The position numbers were made by a program, and so were the translations under genes. Shown piece after piece: positions 1-5,478 of a stretch of 5,478 bases of DNA. Each line of letters starts with the position of its first letter. The first letter of the stretch is position 1. This stretch comes from an uncultured Bacillota bacterium (GTDB lineage: Bacteria; Bacillota_I; Bacilli_A; Izemoplasmatales; UBA1188). The stretch lies in contig ONMY01000097.1 of NCBI GenBank assembly GCA_900318975.1, positions 1 through 5,478 on the forward strand, written 5' to 3'. The notes under the pieces are model-generated. The model saw nothing but the letters and a program-made list of their open reading frames with translations, did no database searches and had not been told where the DNA came from.

Positions 1-10
1 AGCGCGAGAT

Positions 11-1171
11 ATGGAATATGTAACAATAGCACTATTAATTTTATCATTAATTATGCTCACAATTAATCTTGTGATTCTTTTAAAAACGAAAAATCAAGGA
101 ACATCAGTTGATATCAAAGAAGAAATCAAAAAAGCTAATGATGATCAAGAAAAAAGAATCCTTGATGATAATAATCGCCTAAAAAACGACGTAAAAGAAA
201 TTCAATTAAACACAAACAAAGATCTTTCTGATTTTAAGGAAAAGATGACTAATTCTATTAATGAAAGATTTGATGCTATAAACAAAAACCTTACAGAAGG
301 AATTTTGAATATAACAAAAGAAATGAATAAAAACGTTTCTGAGAACTTTGAAAAAACAAACGAAACCTTCACAAATATCAGAGAAAGAATTGCCAAAATA
401 GACGAAGCACAAAAATCTATTCAAAGCGTAGAAACATCAATCGATTCTTTCAAAGAAATACTCGAAAACAAAAAACTTAGAGGTAATTTTGGAGAATTCC
501 AATTAGAATCAATCTTAATAGATGTTTTTGGACAAAAACAAGAAATATATTCTATCCAACAAAAGATGTCTAATGGAAATATCGCAGATGTACTCCTCCA
601 TCTTCCAGATCCTCTTGGAAAAATCGTTATCGACTCAAAATTCCCACTAGATAATTATAAAAAGATGTATGACCCAAACAGTTCAGCACTTGAAAAAGAG
701 CAATTTAAAAAACTGTTCAAGGGAGATGTTAAGTCTCATATAGATGATATAAAGAAAAAATACATTATAAAAGGAGAAACCACAGACCAAGCGATGATGT
801 TTATTCCATCAGAAGCAGTGTTTGCAGAAATAAATGGTAATTATCCTGATATAATAGAACACTCAAGAAAGAATAAAATCTGGATTACATCCCCAACAAC
901 ACTTATGGCTGTGCTTGAAACAATTCAAATTGTTTTAAGAGATAGAGAACTCAGCAAAAACACACAAAAGATTCTCTTAGAGTTAAATAAACTCGAAACA
1001 GAATTTAATAGATATGAACAACGTTGGTCAAATTTCAACACCCATCTAAATCAAGTAAGAAAAGATGCAGAAGAAATTTCAACAACAACCCAAAAAATAA
1101 CTTCAAAATTTAAAGAAATAAATAAAACATCAACAAAAGAAATCGTTGATTCAAAAGATGAAGAGGTATAA
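11..1171 (+). CDS. rmuC: RmuC family DNA recombination/maintenance protein
   Basis: The 386-residue protein has the RmuC architecture. Residues ~4-24 are a hydrophobic membrane anchor followed by lysines, so the rest should be cytoplasmic. Residues ~30-155 are a charged, low-complexity helical region that looks like a coiled coil. Residues ~150-345 are the RmuC domain, related to restriction-endonuclease-like folds. Family motifs visible are GNFGEFQLE (158-166), IVIDSKFPL (205-213, with the Asp and Lys expected of a nuclease-like core), FIPSEAVF (264-271) and ITSPTTLM (292-299). The C-terminal ~40 residues are polar and poorly conserved in kind. In E. coli, RmuC limits inversions at short inverted repeats; its biochemical activity is not firmly established. 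The ATG at 11 is chosen because the membrane anchor starts at once, as in relatives, but only ten upstream bases are visible and no good ribosome binding site is among them. asnS follows after 2 bases, so the two are probably co-transcribed. The family call is secure; the start is less certain. Confidence 0.93.
   Translation: MEYVTIALLILSLIMLTINLVILLKTKNQGTSVDIKEEIKKANDDQEKRILDDNNRLKNDVKEIQLNTNKDLSDFKEKMTNSINERFDAINKNLTEGILNITKEMNKNVSENFEKTNETFTNIRERIAKIDEAQKSIQSVETSIDSFKEILENKKLRGNFGEFQLESILIDVFGQKQEIYSIQQKMSNGNIADVLLHLPDPLGKIVIDSKFPLDNYKKMYDPNSSALEKEQFKKLFKGDVKSHIDDIKKKYIIKGETTDQAMMFIPSEAVFAEINGNYPDIIEHSRKNKIWITSPTTLMAVLETIQIVLRDRELSKNTQKILLELNKLETEFNRYEQRWSNFNTHLNQVRKDAEEISTTTQKITSKFKEINKTSTKEIVDSKDEEV
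1161..1166 (+). promoter_or_regulatory. Ribosome binding site of asnS inside the rmuC end
   Basis: AAGAGG lies in the last codons of rmuC, 7 bases before the asnS ATG. With only 2 bases between the rmuC stop and this start, ribosomes finishing rmuC would run over this site, which favours translational coupling. The site also supports ATG 1174 as the true start. Confidence 0.7.
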
Positions 1172-1173
1172 AA

Positions 1174-2529
1174 ATGATTTTATTAAAAGATTTATATCAA
1201 AACAGCAAGGATTATAGTGATAAACAAATAGAAGTATCAGGCTGGATTAGAAATAATAGAGCCCAAAAAGAATTTGGATTTATTGATATGAACGATGGTT
1301 CTTGTTTTAAAACATGCCAAATAGTATATGAAGCAAACAACCTCGACAACTTTAAAGATGTACAAAAATTTAGAAATGGTGCATCTGTAAATGTAAAAGG
1401 AAAATTTGTTTTAACCCCAGATATGCCTCAACCATTCGAAATCAAGGCAGAAGAAATAATTCTTTTAGGTGATAGCCAAGAAGATTACCCAATGCAACCA
1501 AAAAGACATACAAGAGAATTCTTAAGAGAAAAACCACATCTAAGAGTTAGGACAAACCTATTTTCAGCTGTATTTAGACTTAGAAGTGAAGTTGCATATG
1601 CAATTCACTCATTCTTCCATGAAAGAAATTTCGTATACGTTAACACTCCACTAATCACATCAAACGATGGTGAAGGTGCTGGTCAACTCTTTGGTGTTGT
1701 TACTAATTCTGAAAATCCAGAGACAGATTTCTTTGGTAAAAAAGTATTCTTAACTGTCACAGGCCAACTCCACGTTGAACCATACGCAATGGCGTTTAGA
1801 AACGTGTACACATTTGGTCCAACATTTAGAGCTGAAAACTCAAATACTCAAAAACACGCATCAGAATTCTGGATGGTAGAACCAGAAATCGCATTCGCAG
1901 ATTTAGATGATGAAGAAAACCTTGCAGAAGATATGATTAAATATGTAATCAAATACGTACTCGATCATTGTCCATCTGAAATGGAATTCTTCGATAAATT
2001 CGTAGAAAAAGGTTTAATAGACAGACTTAAAGCCGTTTTAAATACTGAAAAATTCGCAAGAATCACTCACCACGATGCAATCACAATTCTTAAAAACTCA
2101 AAAGAAAACTTTGAAAACGAACCAGAATATGGCGGAGACCTTGCGACTGAACACGAGAAATACTTAACACGTTATTTCAATGGCCCAGTATTCGTTCATG
2201 ATTGGCCAAAAGATATTAAAGCTTTCTATATGAAGTTAAACGATGATAATGAAACAGTAAGAGGATCAGATTTACTAGTTCCTGGTTCTGGAGAAATCAT
2301 CGGCGGAAGCCAAAGAGAAGAAAGACTAGACGTTCTTTTAAAGAGAATGGAAGAACTCGGAATGAATGAGGCAACACTCGACTGGTATGTTGACACAAGA
2401 AGATATGGTGGATGTAAACATGCCGGATTCGGTCTTGGTGTCGAAAGACTCCTTATGTTCTTAACTGGTGTTGATAATATTCGTGATGTATTAAGCTATC
2501 CAAGAACACCAAATAACTGTGATTTTTAA
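1174..2529 (+). CDS. asnS: Asparaginyl-tRNA synthetase (class II)
   Basis: This enzyme joins asparagine to tRNA-Asn using ATP in the cytoplasm. Residues ~15-100 form the N-terminal OB-fold anticodon-binding domain (VSGWIRNNRAQKEFGFIDM is typical). The class IIb catalytic core follows. Motif 1 is at ~136-166 with the conserved Pro159, motif 2 is FRAENSNTQKHASEFWMVEPE (218-238, with Arg219 as the expected ATP contact), and motif 3 is GFGLGVERLLMF (418-429, with Arg425). The RAENSNT and EFWMVEPE signatures separate it from AspRS, whose motif 2 reads differently. GSGEIIGGSQREERLD near 371-386 is also typical. At 451 residues it is close to the usual ~430-466 and looks complete and intact. It starts 2 bases after rmuC behind AAGAGG and ends with TAA. 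There is no leader RNA directly in front, so any control must come from the operon promoter upstream of the window. Its presence implies direct charging of tRNA-Asn rather than sole reliance on the GatCAB amidation route. Confidence 0.97.
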   Translation: MILLKDLYQNSKDYSDKQIEVSGWIRNNRAQKEFGFIDMNDGSCFKTCQIVYEANNLDNFKDVQKFRNGASVNVKGKFVLTPDMPQPFEIKAEEIILLGDSQEDYPMQPKRHTREFLREKPHLRVRTNLFSAVFRLRSEVAYAIHSFFHERNFVYVNTPLITSNDGEGAGQLFGVVTNSENPETDFFGKKVFLTVTGQLHVEPYAMAFRNVYTFGPTFRAENSNTQKHASEFWMVEPEIAFADLDDEENLAEDMIKYVIKYVLDHCPSEMEFFDKFVEKGLIDRLKAVLNTEKFARITHHDAITILKNSKENFENEPEYGGDLATEHEKYLTRYFNGPVFVHDWPKDIKAFYMKLNDDNETVRGSDLLVPGSGEIIGGSQREERLDVLLKRMEELGMNEATLDWYVDTRRYGGCKHAGFGLGVERLLMFLTGVDNIRDVLSYPRTPNNCDF

Positions 2530-2534
2530 AAAAA

Positions 2535-2563
2535 TCACCAAAAAACAAAATTTATTGTAAAAT
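2535..2563 (+). promoter_or_regulatory. Possible weak promoter for rpoE
   Basis: In the 61-base gap after asnS, TAAAAT (2558-2563) resembles a -10 box. A poor -35 match, TCACCA (2535-2540, 3 of 6), lies 17 bases upstream. Transcription would start near 2570 with a leader of about 20 bases. There is no convincing terminator after asnS, so rpoE may be read both from here and by read-through. AT-rich gaps often give such matches by chance, so this is tentative. Confidence 0.35.
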
Positions 2564-2573
2564 AGATATGTCC

Positions 2574-2579
2574 GGAGGA
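2574..2579 (+). promoter_or_regulatory. Ribosome binding site of rpoE, widely spaced
   Basis: GGAGGA is one of the strongest Shine-Dalgarno matches in the window. Twelve bases separate the end of its GGAGG core from the ATG at 2591, more than the usual 5-9. No nearer in-frame ATG, GTG or TTG exists, and an in-frame TAA at 2558-2560 rules out a far-upstream start, so ATG 2591 remains the best choice. Confidence 0.7.
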
Positions 2580-2590
2580 AAATTAATAAT

Positions 2591-3175
2591 ATGGATATCG
2601 AATTAATGTCACTCGTAGAAATTGCTATTGAAATTCAAGAAAACGAAGAAAAAACAACTTTCCTTGAACTATACAACAAAGTATGCGAGAAAAAAGGATT
2701 TAACGAAGAAGAAAAACGTGCACACATTGCACAGTTCTATACAGATATAACCGCATGTGGTGATTTTATTTATTGTGGAGATGATCTTTGGGATCTTAAG
2801 AAAAATCAAAAACTAGACGCTCTTGAAAAAGAATTTCAAAGCGAACACGTTGGTTTCGACGAATCTGAAGAAAAAGAAACAAGAAAACCTAAGAGAAAAT
2901 CATCTAAACGCGCTCCTAAGACACCTCTTGAACTCGAGGAAGAAGAAAACAGAGAAGAAATCGATTCTGAGGATCAAGCATATGAAACTCAAATGACATA
3001 TGATGATGACTATGATCTAAACGACGAAGACGACGATTACAGCAGATACGAAAAAGACTTCGATTCAGAACTCGACGAAGATGATGATAAGTCTGATTAT
3101 GATGACGACGATGACTTCGATGAAGATAAGTATAATTCCATTATGGATGAATACGAAAACCAATACGATGACTAA
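2591..3175 (+). CDS. rpoE: DNA-directed RNA polymerase delta subunit
   Basis: The 194-residue protein has the two-part build of Bacillota delta. Residues ~3-80 form the folded N-terminal HARE-HTH domain, with SLVEIAIEIQENEEKTTFLELYNKV near the start and GDFIYCGDDLWDLK (57-70) at its end, which parallels the usual phe-leu-x-Gly-Asp-x-Trp-x-Leu pattern. A basic stretch, KPKRKSSKRAPK (99-110), follows. The rest, from ~115 to 194, is an Asp/Glu-rich and presumably disordered tail. In Bacillus subtilis delta binds core polymerase, displaces nucleic acid through its acidic tail, speeds recycling and tunes initiation to the level of the first nucleotide. A lysine-rich tract before the tail is also known there. 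The folded domain is diverged, but length, order and composition all agree. rpoE is followed after 23 bases by an unknown acidic gene, not by pyrG as in B. subtilis. This is not the sigma factor RpoE of proteobacteria. Confidence 0.92.
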   Translation: MDIELMSLVEIAIEIQENEEKTTFLELYNKVCEKKGFNEEEKRAHIAQFYTDITACGDFIYCGDDLWDLKKNQKLDALEKEFQSEHVGFDESEEKETRKPKRKSSKRAPKTPLELEEEENREEIDSEDQAYETQMTYDDDYDLNDEDDDYSRYEKDFDSELDEDDDKSDYDDDDDFDEDKYNSIMDEYENQYDD

Positions 3176-3198
3176 TTGTTAACTATTGGAGAAACAAA

Positions 3199-3723
3199 AT
3201 GGATATCAAACAAGATTACGTACATTTTTGTCTTGAAAACAACGAAATCATTAATGAACTTAAAACAAAGAAAACACTAACATATGACTTTCTTCATCCA
3301 GTATTCTTAGTTATGGACTTTGCTCAAAAAAACAATCTCCATATTAAAGGACAAGAAGATTCAGATGTATTAGATATGTTTTCAGTGGGTTTCCATTATC
3401 TATTTAACGTTATTGATAATATAAAAAGAATACTAAACGAAAACTTTGATGAAGATATAGAAGAACTCGTTAAATATGATCAAAACCTATACCTATATTT
3501 AAGAGCTGATGAAATCGACACTCTTCTTGATTCAGAAAACGATATGGTGTCTGCGATAATTGATAGAATTAGTGAATCGCTAGAATATCACAAACACTTA
3601 GATAAAAAGACAATCGAATTAATAGAAGAAGAACTTGAAAAAGCACAAAGCGAAAGCGACGATTTCACAACAACAGAACAATTCCTAGATTTTGTAGATA
3701 TCCTAGGACTAGATCTAATATAA
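3199..3723 (+). CDS. Unrecognised acidic helical protein downstream of rpoE
   Basis: I do not recognise this 174-residue protein. It is convincingly a gene: TTGGAGAAA (3186-3194) places GGAG 7 bases before the ATG, the frame is open to a TAA directly followed by a terminator, and the composition resembles its neighbours. By hand count it has about 41 Asp/Glu against 15 Lys/Arg, a single Pro (34), a single Cys (11) and no Trp. Regular heptad-like spacing of Leu, Ile and Phe suggests several amphipathic helices, roughly at 5-22, 28-45, 56-82, 104-131, 136-150 and 158-171. No signal peptide or membrane segment is visible, so it should be cytoplasmic. No catalytic or metal-binding motif is apparent. 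It lies 23 bases after rpoE with no terminator between, so the two are probably co-transcribed and this gene is last in the unit. A role linked to delta or transcription is only a guess from position; a lineage-specific protein of unrelated role is equally possible. Confidence 0.85.
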   Translation: MDIKQDYVHFCLENNEIINELKTKKTLTYDFLHPVFLVMDFAQKNNLHIKGQEDSDVLDMFSVGFHYLFNVIDNIKRILNENFDEDIEELVKYDQNLYLYLRADEIDTLLDSENDMVSAIIDRISESLEYHKHLDKKTIELIEEELEKAQSESDDFTTTEQFLDFVDILGLDLI

Positions 3724-3724
3724 G

Positions 3725-3751
3725 AAAAGCAACCTTAATGGTTGCTTTTTT
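3725..3751. terminator. Bidirectional intrinsic terminator
   Basis: A perfect 10-bp stem, AAAAGCAACC (3725-3734) with GGTTGCTTTT (3740-3749), encloses the loop TTAAT. On the + strand six Ts (3746-3751) end the hairpin, just after the stop of the acidic gene. On the - strand the complement gives a four-T run (3728-3725) at the far side, right after the lysS stop at 3753. One hairpin therefore probably ends both convergent transcripts; it is stronger for the + direction because its T-tract is longer. Confidence 0.92.
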
Positions 3752-3752
3752 G

Positions 3753-5240
3753 TTATTTGTTTCTCATATGAGGAAAGAGTAGAACGTCTCTTATTGATGG
3801 AGAACCAGTAAAGAACATTACAAGTCTATCTATTCCAATACCAATTCCACCAGCAGGAGGCATACCATATTCTAAAGCGTCTAGGAATGATTCATCAATA
3901 TCTCCAGCTTCATCATTTCCCATTTCTCTTTCTCTGAGTTCCTCTTCAAATCTCTTCTTTTGTTCAATAGGATTATTTAATTCTGTATAAGCATTAGCAT
4001 ATTCTGTACCACAAATATAGAATTCAAATCTTTCAACAAATCTAGGATCTTCTGGATTTTCTTTTGTTAGAGGAGAAATTTCAATAGGATGTCCCATTAA
4101 GAATGTTGGTTGAACCAAATCCTCTTCACAATACTTTTCAAAGAATTCATTAATTATATGACCAACAGTAAAATGTGGTTCAATTTTTATATCGTGTTCT
4201 TTTGCAAGAGCTTTTGCTTCATCTAAAGAATAATTATTAGCTTTAAAATCAATACCGGTTTTTTCTTTGATTAAATCACACATAGATACTTTTCTAAATG
4301 GTTTTGAAAGATCTATAACTTCTCCACCGAATTCATACTGCATCTTGCCATCAAATACTTTTTCAGCGATAAAACGGAAAACACCCTCAGTTAAATCCAT
4401 CATAGAATCAAGATTTCCAAATGCTTGATATAATTCTACGGTAGTAAATTCTGGGTTATGTCTTGTATCTATGCCTTCGTTTCTAAATATTCTTCCGATT
4501 TCATATACTCTTTCCATTCCACCAACAAGAAGCTTCTTTAGTGGAATTTCAGTAGCTATTCTTAAGAATAAATCCATATCAAGCGCATTATGATGTGTGA
4601 TGAATGGTCTTGCAGTAGCGCCACCACGAGAAGTGTTTAATACTGGAGTTTCAACTTCAACAAAGCCAAGACTATCAAAATATGTTCTCATTGCTTTAAT
4701 GATGCTTGGTCTAAGCATCGCTGTAAGCATACTGTCATCATTCATCATTAAATCAAGATATCTCTTTCTATATCTTTCTTCTATATCAGTTAATCCATGA
4801 TATTTTTCTGGAAGAGGTTTTAATGCTTTTACAAGATGAGTATATTCTGTACAACAAACAGTAATTTCTCCTGTTTGTGTAACCATAATTCTTCCCTTAA
4901 CACCGCAAATATCACCTACATCTGCCATTTTAAATAGATTATATGCTTCTTCACCAACATTATCTATTCTAATATAGACTTGGAGTAGACCTTCTTTATC
5001 TTTAATTGTAAAGAAACTAGCTTTGCCCATTTTACGAATAAACATTATTCTTCCGGCAACGCTTACACATGCATTTAATTCTTCGAGTTCCTCATGTGTT
5101 TTTCCTTTGTAGGTTTCTTTTATTTCCTTGCTATGATGAGTTTGTTCAAACGCATGTCCATAAGGATCAATGCCTGATTCAATGAGTTTTTCTAATTTCG
5201 CTCTTCTAGCTAATTCTTGATCTGAATATTGTTGTTCCAT
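3753..5240 (-). CDS. lysS: Lysyl-tRNA synthetase (class II)
   Basis: This enzyme charges tRNA-Lys with lysine using ATP in the cytoplasm. Of 495 residues (the usual bacterial length), ~58-140 form the N-terminal OB-fold anticodon-binding domain, with VAGRIMFIRKMGKASFFTI typical of the family. The class IIb core follows. Motif 1 is at ~180-205 with Pro199, motif 2 is GRIFRNEGIDTRHNPEFT (249-266, with Arg253), and motif 3 is GIGIGIDRLVMFFTG (465-479, with Arg472). Lysine-enzyme signatures HPIEISPL (384-391), TEYANAYTELNNP (412-424) and DALEYGMPPAGG (454-465) separate it from AspRS and AsnRS. GGAGG sits 7 bases before the ATG, which fixes the start. The gene faces the + strand genes and shares a terminator with them. 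With its own promoter and the terminator of the preceding PAP2 gene just upstream, it looks monocistronic. Nothing appears truncated or mutated. Confidence 0.98.
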   Translation of the reverse strand: MEQQYSDQELARRAKLEKLIESGIDPYGHAFEQTHHSKEIKETYKGKTHEELEELNACVSVAGRIMFIRKMGKASFFTIKDKEGLLQVYIRIDNVGEEAYNLFKMADVGDICGVKGRIMVTQTGEITVCCTEYTHLVKALKPLPEKYHGLTDIEERYRKRYLDLMMNDDSMLTAMLRPSIIKAMRTYFDSLGFVEVETPVLNTSRGGATARPFITHHNALDMDLFLRIATEIPLKKLLVGGMERVYEIGRIFRNEGIDTRHNPEFTTVELYQAFGNLDSMMDLTEGVFRFIAEKVFDGKMQYEFGGEVIDLSKPFRKVSMCDLIKEKTGIDFKANNYSLDEAKALAKEHDIKIEPHFTVGHIINEFFEKYCEEDLVQPTFLMGHPIEISPLTKENPEDPRFVERFEFYICGTEYANAYTELNNPIEQKKRFEEELREREMGNDEAGDIDESFLDALEYGMPPAGGIGIGIDRLVMFFTGSPSIRDVLLFPHMRNK

Positions 5241-5246
5241 ATATTA

Positions 5247-5251
5247 CCTCC
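5247..5251 (-). promoter_or_regulatory. Ribosome binding site of lysS
   Basis: Read on the - strand, TTGGAGGTAATAT precedes the ATG, with six bases between the GGAGG core and the start codon. The match and spacing are near ideal and decide the lysS start. Confidence 0.85.
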
Positions 5252-5265
5252 AACATCTGATAAAT

Positions 5266-5295
5266 ATTATATATTAAAATACCCCGTATTTACAA
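5266..5295 (-). promoter_or_regulatory. Probable promoter of lysS
   Basis: On the - strand a perfect TATAAT -10 box (5271-5266) stands 18 bases after TTGTAA (5295-5290), which matches the -35 consensus at 4 of 6 positions. Transcription would begin near 5259, giving a leader of only about 19 bases. The -35 box starts 3 bases after the T-tract of the upstream terminator. The region is AT-rich, so the -10 alone could be chance, but its position before a strong ribosome binding site supports it. Confidence 0.65.
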
Positions 5296-5297
5296 AT

Positions 5298-5341
5298 AAA
5301 AAAAGAGCTATTATACAACAAATGTTGTTAATATCTCTTTT
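5298..5341 (-). terminator. Intrinsic terminator of the PAP2-family gene
   Basis: Seven bases after the stop at 5349 the - strand can fold into a long hairpin. The outer stem is AAAAGAG (5301-5307 on the + strand) with CTCTTTT (5335-5341). One mismatch follows, then TATTA/TAATA, a single bulged base and ACAAC/GTTGT around an AAAT loop. Seven Ts on the - strand (complement of 5304-5298) complete it. The + side has only four Ts, so the orientation fits the - strand gene. Confidence 0.8.
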
Positions 5342-5348
5342 AATATAT

Positions 5349-5478
5349 CTATTCTTCCTGTTCAACGTTTCTAGTTATATTTAAATCTAAAGCAATAAAA
5401 AGCGATACAATGAAGAGTCCAAGAACTATTCCAGATACTATATCACTTATCCAATGCACACCAGAAAGAGTTCTAAAT
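5349..5478 (-). CDS. PAP2-family membrane phosphatase, C-terminal fragment
   Basis: Only the last 42 codons are in the window; the gene continues past the right edge. The visible part begins FRTLSGVHWISD, which matches the third signature of the PAP2 / type 2 phosphatidic acid phosphatase superfamily (Arg, five residues, His, three residues, Asp). The His acts with the Asp in the known catalytic mechanism. A hydrophobic segment of ~18 residues, IVSGIVLGLFIVSLFIAL, follows as the last membrane helix, then a short polar tail ending in EQEE and a TAG stop. Such enzymes remove phosphate from lipid phosphates such as phosphatidate or undecaprenyl diphosphate at the membrane; the substrate cannot be told from this fragment. 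The Ser that usually precedes the Arg is Phe here. It lies upstream of lysS on the same strand but is separated from it by a terminator. The family call rests on one short motif plus the following helix. Confidence 0.82.
   Translation of the reverse strand, partial: FRTLSGVHWISDIVSGIVLGLFIVSLFIALDLNITRNVEQEE

Noticed and set aside
1..23. Possible end of an upstream gene overlapping the rmuC start (in-frame TAA at 21-23)
   Set aside because: Only seven codons are visible, with nothing to identify. An ATGTAA-type overlap is possible, but it cannot be distinguished from chance at the window edge.
202..424. Two short - strand open frames of 64 and 72 codons inside rmuC
   Set aside because: They overlap the coiled-coil part of rmuC, whose A-rich codons read as Phe/Ile/Leu/Ser-rich protein in reverse. 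They have no credible ribosome binding site or recognisable domain.
2521..2536. Perfect inverted repeat GATTTTT-AA-AAAAATC at the end of asnS
   Set aside because: The loop would be only 2 bases, the stem is almost all A/T, and no T-tract follows, so it is not a convincing terminator.
2990..3175. Repetitive GAT/GAC tract in rpoE as a DNA repeat
   Set aside because: It encodes the acidic delta tail with irregular alternation of GAT, GAC and GAA. There is no fixed repeat unit, so it is protein low complexity and not a tandem repeat.
2591..3207. rpoE and the next gene both start with ATGGATATC (Met-Asp-Ile)
   Set aside because: The nine-base match does not extend on either side and the proteins are otherwise unlike, so it is not evidence of duplication.
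4597..4800. A + strand 67-codon open frame inside lysS
   Set aside because: It lies wholly antisense to the catalytic core of lysS, which is certain, and has no domain or start signal of its own.
1..5478. Mollicutes-type code with TGA read as tryptophan
   Set aside because: Every Trp checked is TGG and no TGA occurs inside any frame. The absence of TGA stops among six genes is unremarkable in AT-rich DNA.

Overview
The window is AT-rich, gene-dense bacterial DNA. It holds five complete protein genes and the end of a sixth, with no RNA genes, mobile elements, long repeats or CRISPR. The best organism clue is a gene for the delta subunit of RNA polymerase (RpoE), a protein typical of Bacillota (Firmicutes) and their Mollicutes relatives. 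Strong GGAGG-type ribosome binding sites, AGA as the main arginine codon and low GC fit an AT-rich member of the Bacilli, possibly an uncultured gut or Mollicutes-like lineage. Tryptophan is TGG wherever I checked, no TGA lies inside any reading frame, and stops are TAA or TAG, so the standard bacterial code fits. I cannot name a genus.

Layout. Four genes run on the + strand. rmuC (11-1171) is a membrane-anchored coiled-coil protein of the RmuC family. asnS (1174-2529, asparaginyl-tRNA synthetase) follows only 2 bases later and is probably translationally coupled to it. rpoE (2591-3175) comes after a 61-base gap carrying a possible weak promoter and a strong ribosome binding site. An unrecognised, very acidic 174-residue protein (3199-3723) comes 23 bases after rpoE. 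This series ends at a clear intrinsic terminator (3725-3751), whose T-tracts on both sides let it also serve the convergent gene. On the - strand, lysS (3753-5240, class II lysyl-tRNA synthetase) has its own promoter and ribosome binding site. Upstream of it is the C-terminal end of a PAP2-family membrane phosphatase (5349-5478, cut by the window edge), followed by its own hairpin terminator (5298-5341).

How they work together. Most of the window is housekeeping: two aminoacyl-tRNA synthetases for translation, a polymerase subunit for transcription, a DNA-maintenance factor and a lipid-phosphate phosphatase. Neither synthetase gene has room for a T-box leader directly in front of it. I see no defence, mobile or secondary-metabolism system. 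The only gene I cannot assign is the acidic one after rpoE, which is the best candidate for something undescribed, although nothing in the sequence indicates its function.
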